Notes under the pieces: model-generated
What the model was told of the DNA's origin: nothing
Databases searched by the model: none
What the model saw: the letters and a program-made list of their open reading frames with translations, nothing else
In this document: positions 27,450-39,765 of the stretch, piece after piece
Layout of the letters: the number at the start of each line of letters is the position of its first letter
Numbering within the stretch: the first letter of the stretch is position 1
Translations under genes and position numbers: made by a program
Origin: Ifrita kowaldi
Taxonomy: Eukaryota; Chordata; Aves; Passeriformes; Cinclosomatidae
Assembly: GCA_013398055.1 (NCBI GenBank)
Contig: VZRS01012475.1
Location: 140,313-204,312, forward strand
Length of the DNA stretch: 64,000 nucleotides
Reading direction: 5' to 3'

Positions 27450-30400
27450 CTGAAAAGAAAAAAAAAAGAATCTAAGACGTGCATCGACTTGTTTTATGTG
27501 TCACAGAACAAGACCCAGCTTCCAGGTGTTCCCACGTTTAGGGAATAACCCTTCCACAGGCCTCTCCCTGGAAGGAATCAACTGGGGATGGGGATGATGG
27601 GGATGGGACTGTCCCGCCCGCCCGTCACCTCNNNNNNNNNNNNNNNNNNNNNNNNNNNNNNNNNNNNNNNNNNNNNNNNNNNNNNNNNNNNNNNNNNNNN
27701 NNNNNNNNNNNNNNNNNNNNNNNNNNNNNNNNNNNNNNNNNNNNNNNNNNNNNNNNNNNNNNNNNNNNNNNNNNNNNNNNNNNNNNNNNCAGCTGGGTTT
27801 GAGGCTGCTCACCCTCCTCCCTGCGCCGCCGCCGCCAGCAGCCCAGCCCCGCCGCCAGCAGCGCGCCCAGCACGGCACCGCCCAGCGCGGCCGCCGGCCC
27901 GTACAGCAGCGGGGACGGTGCGACCCGCGGGGAGCCTGCGGGGGAACAGCGCTGTCACTGCGCCCGGGGGACGCGGGGGCTGGCCCCGCCGCACAGCCGG
28001 GAGCCGGCAGTCGCCCGCTGCTTTGGACGGCCTTTAAATCCTAACCGAAGGCGGGGCCGAAGCCACTTGGGGGTTCAGCCACTTCCTGGCAGTCACAGAA
28101 TGCCGGTATGGTTCAGTTTGCAAAGGATCTTAAAGCCCATCTCGTTCCACGCCCTGCCATGGGCAGGGACACCTTCCACCAACCAGGTTGCTCCAAGCCC
28201 CGTCCAACCTGGCCTTGAGTGCTTCCAGGGATGGGGCATCCCTGCGTGGAAACAAACAGCGAGCTTCAGGCTGCAAACGCCCCCACCACCAGGCGTGTGG
28301 GCGGGAGCCAAGAGCGCAGTCCTGCCTGGATAATGCCTGGTATTTGGCATGTCAGGGTTTGTTCCATGCAGCCGTATCTGCCTCAAGCACAGCAGCCAGA
28401 TGGGGAGCTGGTCTAGGATGGTGTTTGCTACCCTGCCCTTGCCAGGGCAAATCTGGTGTTTTCCAGCATGAGACTCCAGTCACCTGTGTCTGTGAAAGGC
28501 CCCACTGGAGCAGTATCCATCCTGGAGACCAGCATCGTGGGGACCAGATCTGTCAGTGGAGAATGGTGGATGCATTGCAGCCCCACTGGGAGCTGCCCTG
28601 GGCATTGGGAAAATGGGGTCTGCTCTGCCAGTGCTAGACTCACCTATTATCCTGTGTGTGTCTTGCCAGCAGGCATGGGACAGCATTTGGCACTCCTGTC
28701 CCCCTCCCTGACCATCGTCCCACAGGTTCCTGACAACCCTGGCTGATGTGGTGCATCATGCCTGGCTACAGCATGGTCTGGGAATGCTTTGGCTGTGTCC
28801 TGCTGGCACTTGCCAAGATTTCCAGAGGACTCTTTCACTCCCTCTCTCCTATGGTGACTCCCTGGCTGGTCTGGAGGGCTTTGCCATCAATAGCTGCACC
28901 ATAAACTCCTTGACGTGTGGAGCCCTGTGCCAGGTCTCTTGCCCCAGGCAACCTCCCACTGAAGCATTGCAACTTCAACAGTTCTGGTCCCAAAGGGACC
29001 TAGAGGACATTTTCTTGCCCCTTCTCATCATCAGGAGGCAAGTAGGGAGGGTGCCCCCTCTCATCAAGTAGGGAGGGTGTCAGCCTCTGGTGTTGACTCT
29101 CTGGGTAACTATCAACACACAATTCATATACAGCATGATCTTGCTGTGGAAGAGCAAACTCCCTGCTTTGGTCTTCTCCTGCAACAGAGATGAGTAACCC
29201 TGGCCTGGGCACTCACCTGTCACTGTGAGCTCCATGCCACCGCTCTCACCCCGACTTGTGGTTGAGTGGTGTCCCCCCGTGGTTCCCACATTCCTCTGCA
29301 AGGCCGCTGTTGTTGTGGGCAGATCTACAAGGTAAGGGGAAGGGAGAGGCTTACACAGGGCTTTGACCGTGTTGGTGATGCTGCTGTGCTACAGAATTCT
29401 CCACAGGTGGGATAGGCACAGGAGGAAGCAGCCCCCACCCAGCTGACAGGAGGGGGATGCTGTGCCAGCAGCGTTAGCCAGCATCTGCAGCACTGACCCC
29501 TGTTCCCGGGCTGTTCCCTCCAGTGTGCGACTGCTGTGAGAAACACCACAGGGCTCGAGCCAAAGCTTCGTGCCCTGGGGGGCTCAGCAGGCTCTGCCTC
29601 TTTCACAGGCCAGTGTGTGGTACCTGTGCTTGGCTCTGCCATCAGGGACTTCACAGCTTTGCTGATCAAGTAACCAGCCAAGGAGAGCTGCAAGTTTTCC
29701 ACCCGACACCCATCATGGAATCATTTAGATTGTAAAAGCGCTCTGAGGCCATTGAGTCCAACCTGTCACACAGAATCCCACAGAGCCTGGAGGTGTCAGA
29801 GTCTGGTGTGTGTGAAGTGCAGTGTGTCTCCCTGAGACACGCAGCTGGTCACGGTGGAGCAAAGGCCAGTTTGGTTTGTTCCCCCACTGCATTACCACTC
29901 ACTTGTTCCTTGTTCTCAAAATAAAGCTGCGACTCCTTGTCTAAACTTGCTGAACTGCAGTGGGCAGCGTTACAGAGCAAGGGAGAACTTCAAAAAACCC
30001 ACAGAGGAATAAATAAAGGTTTGAAGTAGAAACCTTCTTTTGCCTCAGAAAAGAGCAGTTCCTCAAAGAGGAGGAAACTGAATACAGGAAATAAAGAAGG
30101 ACACCGACTGGAGCCAGTGGGGAGGAGTGTGTCAGAGTGCTGAAGGCGATTGGCATTTCCTTCCTTCCGAGCAGAGAAGTAGGATGCTGTTCCTTTGCAC
30201 TGCAGAAGGATGTTCTCTTCCGAGCCGCGGCTGTGGGCACTCACCTGTCACCGTCAGCTGCACGGCATCGCTGCGCTGCACAACTCCGGCCCCAGCCCTG
30301 TTCTCTGCCTCGCAGAAGTACGTCCCGCTGTCAGAGGGCCGCAGGCTGTGCCACACCAGCTCAGCCCCGCTGCTCAGGAACACGGCTTCCCCCGCCGGGG

Positions 30401-32916
30401 CGCTCCGGAACCAGCGGTAGGCGATGGGAGGGGACCCGCTGGCCTCGCAGGTCAGGCTGGTGCTGGCTCCGGCCGGGACCGTCAGTCCCAGCTGTCCGGC
30501 TCTGATGATGGGCTTGGTGGCTGCCACTGGAAGACAAAGCAGAGGGGCCCAGGTCACAGAGCCCTGGCTGTGGTGGGGATGGTCCCCCTGCCATAGCAGT
30601 TCTCACTCTTGCTGTCGGTGCCTTCCCAGGAGGAAGCAGCTCGGCTCTCACATCACCTCCCTGCACAGGATGAGTTCAAGTCACCCGTGTGTTAATCCAG
30701 GTTACACCACTGTGCTGCCACCCTATCAGAAAGTCCTGCTCTCTGGGGTGGGCGGCCCCCTTGCAGAAATTCTGTTATTTCTAGCACACATTGAGGATGC
30801 TCCGGAAGGGGAGAAGGCAGATTTAGCTCACACAACATCCACTTGCTACAAGAACCACAGAGACATTGGCTGCTTGCACAGACCCAGACCTGGATGTTAT
30901 CTCAAACATCATGGGTTCAACTGGCCCATCAATAGATCCCGCTTGGGCTGTACACTAAGTGGCCCCCTTCCCCGATTCATTTGTACACCTCATTCATTCT
31001 CAACACCTGTTGAGAAGGTTAACCAACACAGCAAGGGAGGCAGATGCTTCAACCCCCAACCAAGATGGGCCAGACAGCATGGTGTGAAAGACTATTCCCA
31101 CAAACACTTGTGCCTCTACCTTCGTTTGGTTTAAGCTGGCTGCACAAGAGCAGGACTTTGTTGCTGGATTTACCTTTGACAACTTTAACTGTAGTGGTCA
31201 CCTCTCTTGTTATCAAGCTCTTATCTGTAGACCTCCAGATGACTTGACAGGTGTAGTGTCCACTGTCAGGCATTTCAAGGTTCTCAATGAGGAGTGAGAC
31301 ATTCCCTGGGCTCTGCTTTGGGATGCTGACTCGGCCTCGGAATTTAGACAGCAAGATGTGGTCACCAGAATCATCCCTCCGGAAGATGGTAGAGATGCTA
31401 GAGTCCCGCTCCACACTCCAGCTAAGCGTTTGCTGTGTGAAACCTTCTGAAGGCACATAGGTACACGGTACAGTGGTGGATCCCATCCACGTGCCAGTGA
31501 TCTGGTGGACACCAGACAGATCCAGGAGGCCTGCAGGGAACAGCAGTGGAAGGGAAGAAATCAGAATGCAGCAGAAGAGGGAAACGTCCTCCAGATAGAT
31601 GGTACTCACCGGGCAGTAGATGCCAGCATGCGGCCAGGTCTCAGATGTGCTGTGGACCACAGCCACTAAGCCAGCCCACATCATCAAGCATGGGGAAGTG
31701 AACAGCTGCCTTGACCTCATGTCTATTTTTATTGTGTCTCTCTCTGGGCACTTGCCAATTCTTAATTCTTTCTCAGTACAGAGAGGCTCCTTGTGGGCAG
31801 GAGCATTTAGGGATATTCCCTGCGGTACTGGACCTGGAATAGGAATGGTGGACCAAAGCCGATCCTTTTGCTTTAGCCTTGGAAAACTTCAGACCTGACC
31901 TAGATCAGCACTCTGCCAAGCATTCAGGTAGGCACAGGAGAAGAGTGGGCAGATTTTCTCCACGCATTCTCCCAATGTCTCCAGCTGTCTGCCCATGGAT
32001 CCCACAGCTCCTCTGGGAAGTGCCTCTTGTAAGTAGCAAATCATCTGAATTTCATTTGATTTGGCTCACCTCTCCCCATACGCCTTATTCTTGTCCCCTT
32101 TCCTCTCCCCAGAAAGGGAGGCAGCTTTAACTCACAAGAAGTTGCTTGAGAGGCAGATCCCAGAAATGTGCAAAGCTGTTTTTTTATGATGAAATGGGGA
32201 ATATATGTCAACCCATTTTTCTAAATGTCAGGAGCAACCCTGTGCTTCTGTAGACAACGTGTAAGCGCACTTTCCTCCCGTTTCCCAAAACTTTCCTCTG
32301 CTGCTGCCAGTGTCATACATGCCCTGAGAAAGTGTATATTCAGTCAGGGGCATAGGAACTGAAGCCAAGGTTCCAGTCTCAGCTTTCCTGATGCAACCAG
32401 AGAGTCACTAGATAGGAGAGACCAAGGGGAATCAAATGTGCCGGCACCTGGTCTCACAATTACAGCTCCTCTTCTTCCCAGGGCCATGCTAACAGAACAA
32501 TGAGAATGTGTTATTAAATTCTAGTAGAATGCATATTCCAGCTTCACCAAGACTATTTTGAGAGCTGGCATACCAGAGTGGGTCCTTGCCAAGGGTCCCA
32601 AAAAACTGTATTCTGTTCTTGCCCTGGGGCAGGGAAGCTGACTTGCCCGATACTGCCCCATTTGCTGCACTCTTGAAAGCACCTTGTTGTTTCTGATGCC
32701 AGAGGAGACTCTCATGAATTCTCAGGCTCTGTGGTTAATGCAGTAAGCTAAAGACTTTCTGCACTTGTCAATTAAAATAAAAAGATGCTGTAATTCAAAA
32801 GATTTTCCCTAGCCTCTTAGTACTCTGATTTTTGTTCTTATACATTGAAGCATTTACTCACCGTTGCAGCTGATGAAAGTCATCACAAACACCACTATCC
32901 GCCCAACTTCTCCCAT
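26455..32916 (-). CDS. VSIG4-like (CRIg) complement receptor, paralogue B
   Basis: Second VSIG4-type gene in tandem with A. Seven coding exons: 32862-32916, 31174-31530, 30245-30526, 29250-29324 (or longer, to 29217), 27813-27935, 27428-27449, 26455-26608. All are GT-AG with correct phases, giving 355 aa (366 with the longer stalk exon). Residues about 1-18 are the signal peptide (MGEVGRIVVFVMTFISCN), 19-137 V-set, 138-231 C2-set, 232-256 stalk, 257-297 transmembrane exon, 298-355 tail. The V domain keeps both Cys (VPCTYV, YTCQVIW) and the RRDDSGDH loop but is only about 59% identical to A by my count. The tail differs from A. I see no frameshift or stop, so the gene looks functional; transcript data are needed for exon choice in the stalk. 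The 158-N gap sits in the intron between the transmembrane and 22-nt exons. Confidence 0.87.
27632..27789. other. Assembly gap (158 N)
   Basis: Run of N between the 22-nt and transmembrane exons of VSIG4-B, next to extremely GC-rich sequence. No exon needs to lie here, because the phases of the flanking exons already join. Confidence 0.98.
27813..27935 (-). CDS. VSIG4-B transmembrane exon
   Basis: 123 nt, phase 1-1, extremely GC-rich. Encodes SPRVAPSPLLYG, a helix of Ala/Gly/Leu (AAALGGAVLGALLAAGLGCW) and a strong stop-transfer run RRRRREE. It has no close likeness to the Ile/Val-rich helix of A. Acceptor CCCCCGCAG, donor GTGAGC. It lies 23 bp from the N gap, and the flanking region is CpG-dense. 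Confidence 0.82.
28095..28246 (-). mobile_element. CR1 LINE fragment in an intron of VSIG4-B
   Basis: Reads ACAGAATGCC, CTGCCATGGGCAGGGACACC, CCAGGTTGCTCCAAGCC and CAACCTGGCCTTGAG, the reverse complement of the CR1 3' end. Confidence 0.9.
29217..29324 (-). CDS. VSIG4-B stalk exon with two possible in-frame donors
   Basis: From acceptor TAG at 29325-29327, the exon reads LPTTTAALQRNVGTTGG and then STTSR. A first donor (GGGGTGAG) ends it at 29250, the same donor as in A. A second donor (ACAGGTGAGT) ends it at 29217 and adds 11 codons ending MELTVT. Both leave phase 1, so both splice in frame to the transmembrane exon. The extra ending resembles the last residues of the C2 exon (QLTVT plus the same GTGAGTGCCCA donor). 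Confidence 0.75.
29714..29768 (-). mobile_element. CR1 3' scrap inside the duplicated block (B copy)
   Basis: CATGGAATCATTTAGATTG through CATTGAGTCCAACC matches the extreme CR1 3' end. It is shared with the A copy, so it inserted before the duplication. Confidence 0.75.
30245..30526 (-). CDS. VSIG4-B C2-set Ig exon (identical to A)
   Basis: Same 282-nt sequence as 43896-44177, with Cys in SLTCEAS and TYFCEAE and Trp in YRWFR. It lies inside the near-identical 1.44-kb block, so its identity to A is not evidence of ordinary constraint. Confidence 0.9.
31174..31530 (-). CDS. VSIG4-B V-set Ig exon
   Basis: 357 nt, phase 1-1. Opens GLLDLSG, closes VKVVK. Cys in TVPCTYV and in YTCQVIW, core Trp in LSWSV, loop RRDDSGDHILL, sequon NVS. 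Acceptor CCCTGCAG lies just 5' of 31530 on this strand and donor GGTAAA at 31173. Confidence 0.92.
32862..32916 (-). CDS. VSIG4-B exon 1, signal peptide
   Basis: 55-nt exon beginning ATG GGA GAA and ending AGC TGC AAC G before a GTGAGT donor. The product MGEVGRIVVFVMTFISCN is a good signal peptide. Its length and phase equal exon 1 of A. Confidence 0.82.
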
Positions 32917-35900
32917 TCTCCCAGAACTGCAGGTCTTTCCTTCTTTCCCCAAGAGACCCCCACCCTCCTGGGACCAGACTGCAAGTGAAGAACACTTCCC
33001 TTTATTCTGTCCTTTGTCATCTAGGATCCTCTTTCTGAAACATCACGAGTCCATTTCACTGCTGAGTTAGGTGAAGGGTGAAGGAAGGAGAAAGGCTGTA
33101 TGGATCTTTCCAGTCCCATTCCCTGTCCCATCCACTGCTCTTGATGCAGCCCAGGATCCAGTTCCTTTTCTGAGCTGCAAGTGCCCATGGCACAGGTCTT
33201 GTTGAGCATCACACACTCTCTCAGCATACATTTCTGCTGCAATAGTCCAGTTCATAGGCAAAAGTCATCATGTTTCATGCTCTGAAAGCACACACTGTTT
33301 GCCAAGGAGGTGACTTATGACTGGCAGTCAAGGGACATTCTGAGTGTGCTCTGTAGGGTACCTTTAAAAGTACTTGTAAGAGTTATCTAGGTGTGATGCA
33401 CAGGATTGATCTGTGCTTACTAATTATTACCAAAAAGAGAAGGACTTACGGAAGGGTAAGAAACGTGTAAAAGCAAATCTACTGACCTAATGAATTCTGC
33501 TGTAGGCGTTTAATGAGTCAGTAGAGCAGCTTTTTTTGATTTATTCAATAGCCATGCCTTAGCATATGGTTCTAACAGCTGCTCTACTGGAAAACAGTAT
33601 CTTTGAGCAGGAGGCAGATGTGTCTGAGGGACAGGGAGCTGTTTTCTGCTGGGGCTGGGAGAGAAAGGTAAATGGGATGGTTTTGCCACAGCCTCGTCCC
33701 ATCACAACAGATACTTGTCAGCTTGGGCTGACGCATTCACCTTGCAGCTGAATGCATCTCTGGAAGTGCTGCTCCATGTCAGTGACAGCTTATTCCCTCT
33801 CTGCTAGGGTAATGAGAGCTGGAGATTTTCTTCATTTTCCCAAAGTCAGTAATGAAGAACTGCATGGATATCATTTCAGTCCCAGGCAGAGGCATGCCCA
33901 CCCGTGGGGCCCTTGCTGACTGTGATTGCAGCTGAGCCCTGCTGATTGCTGTGGTGGAACTTGCCTGGAGCAAAAAGCTAAATGTCGTGTTGCAAGACCT
34001 GGTGCAACAAATTCATCCAGGGTCCAGGCTGAGAGCCGCCACCAGCTGCCATCCTGCTGAGGAAGATGATGGGGGCAGCAGCACCCGTTCTTGCAAAGCA
34101 TGTCTATGTAAGACATTAAAACTTGGTTTTTGCTGACTTTTCTTCTTGACATCTTTGCTGCAGCTACCAGTGGGGTACCAGTGCACAGGTCCTGTGTCCC
34201 TCTGCCCATGCTGCCCCTGAGAAGCTTTTAGCAATGTTTGAGTCCTGCCTAAAAGCAAGCAAGCAAACAAACAAAAAAGCACTTGTTAAAATTGCTAGCT
34301 ATGTTACTCGAAGAGGGAAATGTGTCTATTTTCATAGAGATGATTAAAGCTCAACCTTTTCCACACCCTGGTCCATGACTGGCAGTAGAACCTTGTCCCA
34401 AACAAACAGTCTCCTACACAAAACAGTTTAAGAGAAGCTGGGTTTTAGGGAACATGCCCTGGAAGAAGTTGAAAACCCAAGCTAAAACTGCTGATAGGAT
34501 TGTTTTTTGAACCGGACATGCAAGACTTCCTGAGGCTCTAATTATACAGGATTAAAAAAAATGACTATTTAACTAAAGCAGACATGAAGAACTGTAGTTC
34601 CTCAAATGTGATGTACATGATATCTTTCTCTCCCTGGACACAGACACAGCTCCCTGAGTCACACGGCCAGCCCATTTCTTCCTTCCTGAAAGGACTCCTC
34701 ACAGTTTTGAATCTGAACACAAGAAGAAAAAGCCTTCAGTGTCTCAGACTGTCTCAGATCAGATGATGGCCAGCCACCTGGTTTATTAAAATGCAGCATT
34801 TTATTCCAGTGTCTCTGCTCTGGGCTGAACTTGCTGCTCTCTCCCACGCAGTGCTGCGGGTTAGGCACCCTGCAGCCTGTCCCCCCCGGTACCCACCTTC
34901 CTCCCACACACAGGACAGGACACTCTCTCAAGTGTCATTTCTTCAAGTACCACAGCTCAGACACTCTTTGTTCTGCGGTTTCTGCTACTCATCTTGGGCT
35001 AAGTGGAGGTGACACAGTCCCCATGTCCCTGAAGCTGAGCACAGATGGTCCCTCAGACCCTGTTCATAGGGACCAGCTCTGCTGAGCCTGCATCATACGT
35101 TCATGTTCTGACAAAGTCTGCCAGTGGCCAGTTTGCCACCATTTTTCTGGTGATAAAATAAGATCCTTAGTGTTCAAGGAGATGAAATTCAGAACTCAAC
35201 TGTGAGCAAATCACCAAAAAGTAGATAACTGAAGAAGAAAGGTCTCAAAGTGCTCTTTTTGAACCATATGCACTCAAAAAAGAAGCAATTTTTACTTGAG
35301 ACTTTCTTGTTTGGTCCAGCCATAGCTAACTCACCGATCTGACTCAACAGACTGTATTTTACTGAGTACTTTTTGGATGTGCCACAGAAGCTGATTGTGT
35401 GATCTCCCCCAGCCATTCACACCACAGTTCTGCCACGTCAGATAATCATATAGTCAGACATCAAAACATGACCTTGTTCCACTTAAAGAAACGGAAATTA
35501 ATGTAGATTAGCATTTCCCCTTAAAGCTTGTGTGACAGAAACATGATGTACAAGTGCTCTCTCTGAAAAAATTCACTTCCCTTCCCAGGAATTCTCAGGT
35601 CAGTTACATTAGTTATGGTTTGCTATTAGCTCGGCCAAATCCTTGTAAACACCTCCCGACACCAAGAGAGTGACCCATATATACAATGTCTTCTGAGTAC
35701 TCTTTTCTTTGCTGGTGCTGCAGGTGGGCTGCACACACCCAGCCATCAGAACAATAGAGATGTCCCCTTACCTGCAGTTACCACGTGCACCAGCTGCTGG
35801 TGCTCGCTGTAGTCTCATCACTATCCGATGCTGTCTTTTTGCAGGCCACCCAGTTCCTCCTCCCAGTGCTCTGCAGAGGCTGGCTGAGCTCGGGGTTTGG

Positions 35901-38446
35901 TAAACGTAACTGCAGGTCCGGGATGGTCTGCTGTGACTTCAGCTCATCCTCTAGCCTGCCAGTGCACAGGGTGCACAGCAGCTGCCCTTCTGCCCAGGTA
36001 CACCCCATACCAAGTCAGGATCTGGACCCTGTCCAGCTGTTCCACAGTGCATGCAGACACAAAACACATGGAGACCATAATTCATGGATTTATTTTCAGT
36101 TTCATGAGCTTGCCTCACAACAGCTGTATTTAATAGCATCAGCTCCTGGTGCTGGCTGTCCAGCCAGGATAACACTACTGTTTATCCACATTGGTAGGGC
36201 TGCATCACCTGTGGCTTTGCAGTGCAGCTGGAATTGAGTGATTTTGGGGCCAGCTGTGGGATTCCTGGCAGCCATTACCCATGGGGTTTCAGCTGTGAGA
36301 GCTCAGACCACAATGTGACTGACCACCCTGTCCCTCAGTGGGAAGCCCTTTGTCTCTGCACCTCTGCCTTCCCTCAGTGTTCCCTTCTCCTCTGGAGAAG
36401 GAGCTCAGGCTGGAGCTCAGGCCACATCGTGACACCTCAGATGAAGCACACTGTAGGTCATTTCAGGTGGCCAGAGCCATATTCCTCCTTCAGTGGCCAC
36501 AGCAGTCAGGCTGAGGTCAGATAGGTGGGCTGTGCTCCAGCACCTGCCACATTCCCTTCCCACCTCCTCTGGCCTCACACTCACATGCAGAAGCACACAC
36601 TCACACCTATTTTCTCCACATCTGCAATAAGTTGCATGTACATGTTGGCAGTTTTCTCCATGACAGCACCAGCAGCTGCCATGTATTCCCTTTTCATTCA
36701 AAAATCAAGATGTCCCTGCCCTTGATTTTTAAGTACATTCTTAACAAAGAGAAGTAAAACTTTTAGCACAGGAACGTGCAGGGAGAAAGTATAAGGTCAC
36801 TGATAAGTGCCTGGAAAGTGTGCCTGATGGTTTATGCATTTTGATGAACTTTTAAATCATTCATTCCTCTAATTTCCCATTAGACCTCTGGCTCTCAGCC
36901 CCGTCTGAGCAGCACTGTGTTCCACATTTATTTCTGTGTTGCACACAAAGAAGTACTTTTCCTTGCCCCTTGAAAGTGCTACCAGACCATTATCACTAAT
37001 TTCTGCATCCTTTTCAGAGAAGCTGTAAACAAATAGCCCCTTCACCTTCTCAGCCCTGACCCCTGTGAGCACACTTTGCTCATTTGTTTCTTCTTCTCCT
37101 TTTTCCAAGAGACTGTTTGCACAGATGTGGTTTTGTACCAATAATTATTCTTTACAATCTTTCTCAGTAACTGTTCTTGCTGTGCTAAACCCAAGATGAG
37201 GCCAACATGCCTACATAAGGTAGTGACATTCCAGGGGTTTTACAGTACCACAATCCTGTTATTTGACTGGAATACCTTTCCATTAGCACCTCACACTCCC
37301 TTTGAATTCTGGTGAGTTTTGAACTGATGCTCAGAGAAACCTGCAGATGCAGAGCTGTCCTGAGTGTGAGCAGCTGGGGGTCCATTAATCCTGTGCCTGT
37401 GTCACCAGTGTCCCACTCATCGCTCGGGTCACTTCCTCTGTTTTACATGGCTTTTAATGGGACACAGGATTGCCCTGTTCATTATAAAATGGTCATTCCA
37501 TAACTCTGCATGATAGATTTGCTCAGGGCAGTAGAAATTATTCGTAACTCACCCTTCAAGCCTTTTAAGCTGGGAGGAAAGTACTTCCTGAGTATCTACG
37601 GAGGAGCTGTGAGTGGCTTGCTGGCATTCCAAAATGAGCCAGTTGTGTGGAAATACACACAACAAAATATGTGAGGCATGTGTAAACAATCCTACCCCAA
37701 ATTTATGGAAAAGTATCTAATTTCTTTCAAATATCCATAATGCATTTAAAGAGAGAACAGAGAACACGAGGTCAGGAAGAATGAGCCTGGTTGCAGTATC
37801 AGAACCACCCAGAGCCATGGCCAGTGTGCCTAGACCTTACTGCAGTGCTGTGGAGGGGATTCAAGGGCAGCACAAGGACTGCACGGGACATTCCTGCTTC
37901 TTGCACTGCTTCTCCTAGCATGGCAGGCTCCTGAGTTTCTCTTGGCTTTAATCTGCCTTTCAGTGTTTCTATAAGATCTCTCTTATATTAAAACCTGTGC
38001 AGCATCAGGTGGGCAGGAGAACCATCAATTCCCAAGCCAGCTGCATCCTGCCCTGCTCTCCCACAGGGATGGGGATGCTGAGCAGCCCTCAGTGCTGGCT
38101 CTCCTCCCACCACATGAGGCTGGAAACACTGATCCTTTTGGCTATCTAAAGCAGTAAGTTTAGTACAGTGCTCCAAGTCTGGGATCTGCATGCCACAGCT
38201 TTCAAAGGGCTTTCTTGGATAGAGGTGGTGAAAAGGAATCAAGGAAAACAAAATCAGAAGTTCTATACAGGAGTCTGTAACTGAAGTTTCTGACGAGGTC
38301 TGCATTTTCACTGCAGGGATTGTGAAGGGAGAGCAACCACTGCTTGTCCAACCTATCTGGCAGGGGCAAAAGTGAAAAGAAAGATATGTATTTTGTCTGG
38401 GTGAAGGTGCTCCTCAGGACTGGTATCTGCAGAGCATTGTTGGCTC
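32917..38446. other. Spacer between the two VSIG4 genes
   Basis: 5.5 kb with the promoter region of B at the left and the 3' UTR of A at the right. No other gene or V/C2 exon was found. Confidence 0.6.
32992..33001 (-). promoter_or_regulatory. ETS/PU.1-like site upstream of VSIG4-B
   Basis: AGGGAAGTGT on the gene strand, 76 bp before the ATG, matching the element upstream of paralogue A in sequence and position although the surrounding sequence has diverged. Confidence 0.4.
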
Positions 38447-39765
38447 TCAGGAAGTGTCCCCTACTTCATACTCAGATTCCTGGGGGTTTCCAACACAGTC
38501 AGACACATTCTTATTTACTTCTTCAGAGATTTTGTTTTCCCTGGGCTCCATCACATAGTTGTTTTCAGTGGAAGAGATGGGTTCCTCATAGTGACCTGTG
38601 CTATCACGGCTTGGAGAAGTTGCTGCTCTCAAGTTATGGCTGAAATCAAAATGCAAGAGTAGCAATCAGAGTAAACAAAGCGTCTCCCAACCATCAGGAT
38701 TTTGACCAATATTGTGCTCTGACTCAAACCCGTGTAAACCTGGGCCATTGGACTATGGCAATATTCTGAAGGAGAGAATTTTGTCCTTTGCTTTCCAGTC
38801 ACAGAAAAACCTTGGGCATTGTAGAAGCATTGCTTCCAATCCAGAGAACATTTCAAGGGAGAGGCAGCAAAGGGTGTGCAAGTAATGAGAGGATTACCGC
38901 CATCTCTTGCAGTGGCGCAATCAGATTATTATTGAAGATAAAGAAATAAATATTTATTAAAAATATTGGAGGAAGGGTAAATTGAGAACTGAAAGCAGCC
39001 CACATCCACTGTCTAGCTTATGGCATCTAATATTTTTAAATGAAGATAGATCCTCTAAGGAGAAATGTCATCACAGCATTTGTTCCGTTGCTCGGGGTTC
39101 AACTGTAACTTAAACTGCTGCCTTGCACACTGCTGGGGAAGCCTAGCACTGGGATGCTGGCACATCCCACTGTAATACTCAACTCAGCAGCACTCTAATT
39201 TATACGTAGAGAAGTGGTTCTCCTTGTATGTTTTGACTGGATTATCAGGCTTTTCAGTAAAACTTCCACAGATTACAAGTAGATCAGGATGTGAAACCCA
39301 AGTTTAGAAATAGCTATAACTTCCTGCCACAGCTATGGTTAGAAGAAGCAAATTCAGCCAGGAATGTTTTGAAGATAAATCAGAGTATAACCAGTGGTCT
39401 CTAGAAGGGGAGTTCCTTTTCTTTGCATTTGAAAAAACACTGGGAATTTAGCCTTGGCAATCATCTTCAGTAGCCCTCCCTGGGCTTAGAACTTAATAAG
39501 CAGCTCTTGCTCACTTTCACAGTTCTGATATTGCTATGAAAAAGATCTTTCTTCCCCCATTCTGTGTTGTTGTGGAAAGCCCACAAACTATCCTACAGTG
39601 TGCTCTTGAGCTAACCGTGAACCTCTTCAACCAGACTGCTTAAGGGGCTTTTCATCATGACAGCTAATAGCAGTGCTTTTTATTTCTGCTTTGATACTGC
39701 CCCCTAGGACTCATCAATGTGCCAGATAAAGGGTTATACTCACAATTTGACGTCATAGACTTGAG
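38447..39765 (-). CDS. VSIG4: VSIG4-A cytoplasmic tail, two exons
   Basis: A 22-nt exon (39744-39765, phase 1 to 2) gives AQVYDVK and joins the last exon 38447-38639. The tail has four tyrosines: VYDV, HYEEP, NYVMEP and EYEV near the C-terminus, then TGA at 38447. None is a canonical ITIM (position +3 is never I, V or L), but YEEP, YVME and YEVG are plausible SH2-binding sites. A candidate poly(A) signal ATTAAA lies at 37947-37952 on this strand. Confidence 0.85.

Larger units (their letters stand above)
29238..30674. repeat. Segmental duplication, copy in VSIG4-B
   Basis: 1,437 bp that match 42889-44325 at a constant offset of 13,651 with no indel. I see substitutions only near the left end (29242, 29304 and 29327) and none in the remaining ~1.35 kb. 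It carries the first stalk exon, an intron with a CR1 scrap, the C2 exon and the start of the preceding intron. Similarity stops abruptly at both ends. Confidence 0.93.

Noticed and set aside
30424..31134. 236-codon plus-strand open frame across the VSIG4-B C2 exon and intron
   Set aside because: Antisense shadow of the real C2 exon, spanning an exon-intron boundary.
38447..38639. ITIM motifs in the VSIG4-A tail
   Set aside because: None of the tyrosines has I, V or L at +3, so the ITIM consensus fails; described only as possible SH2 sites.
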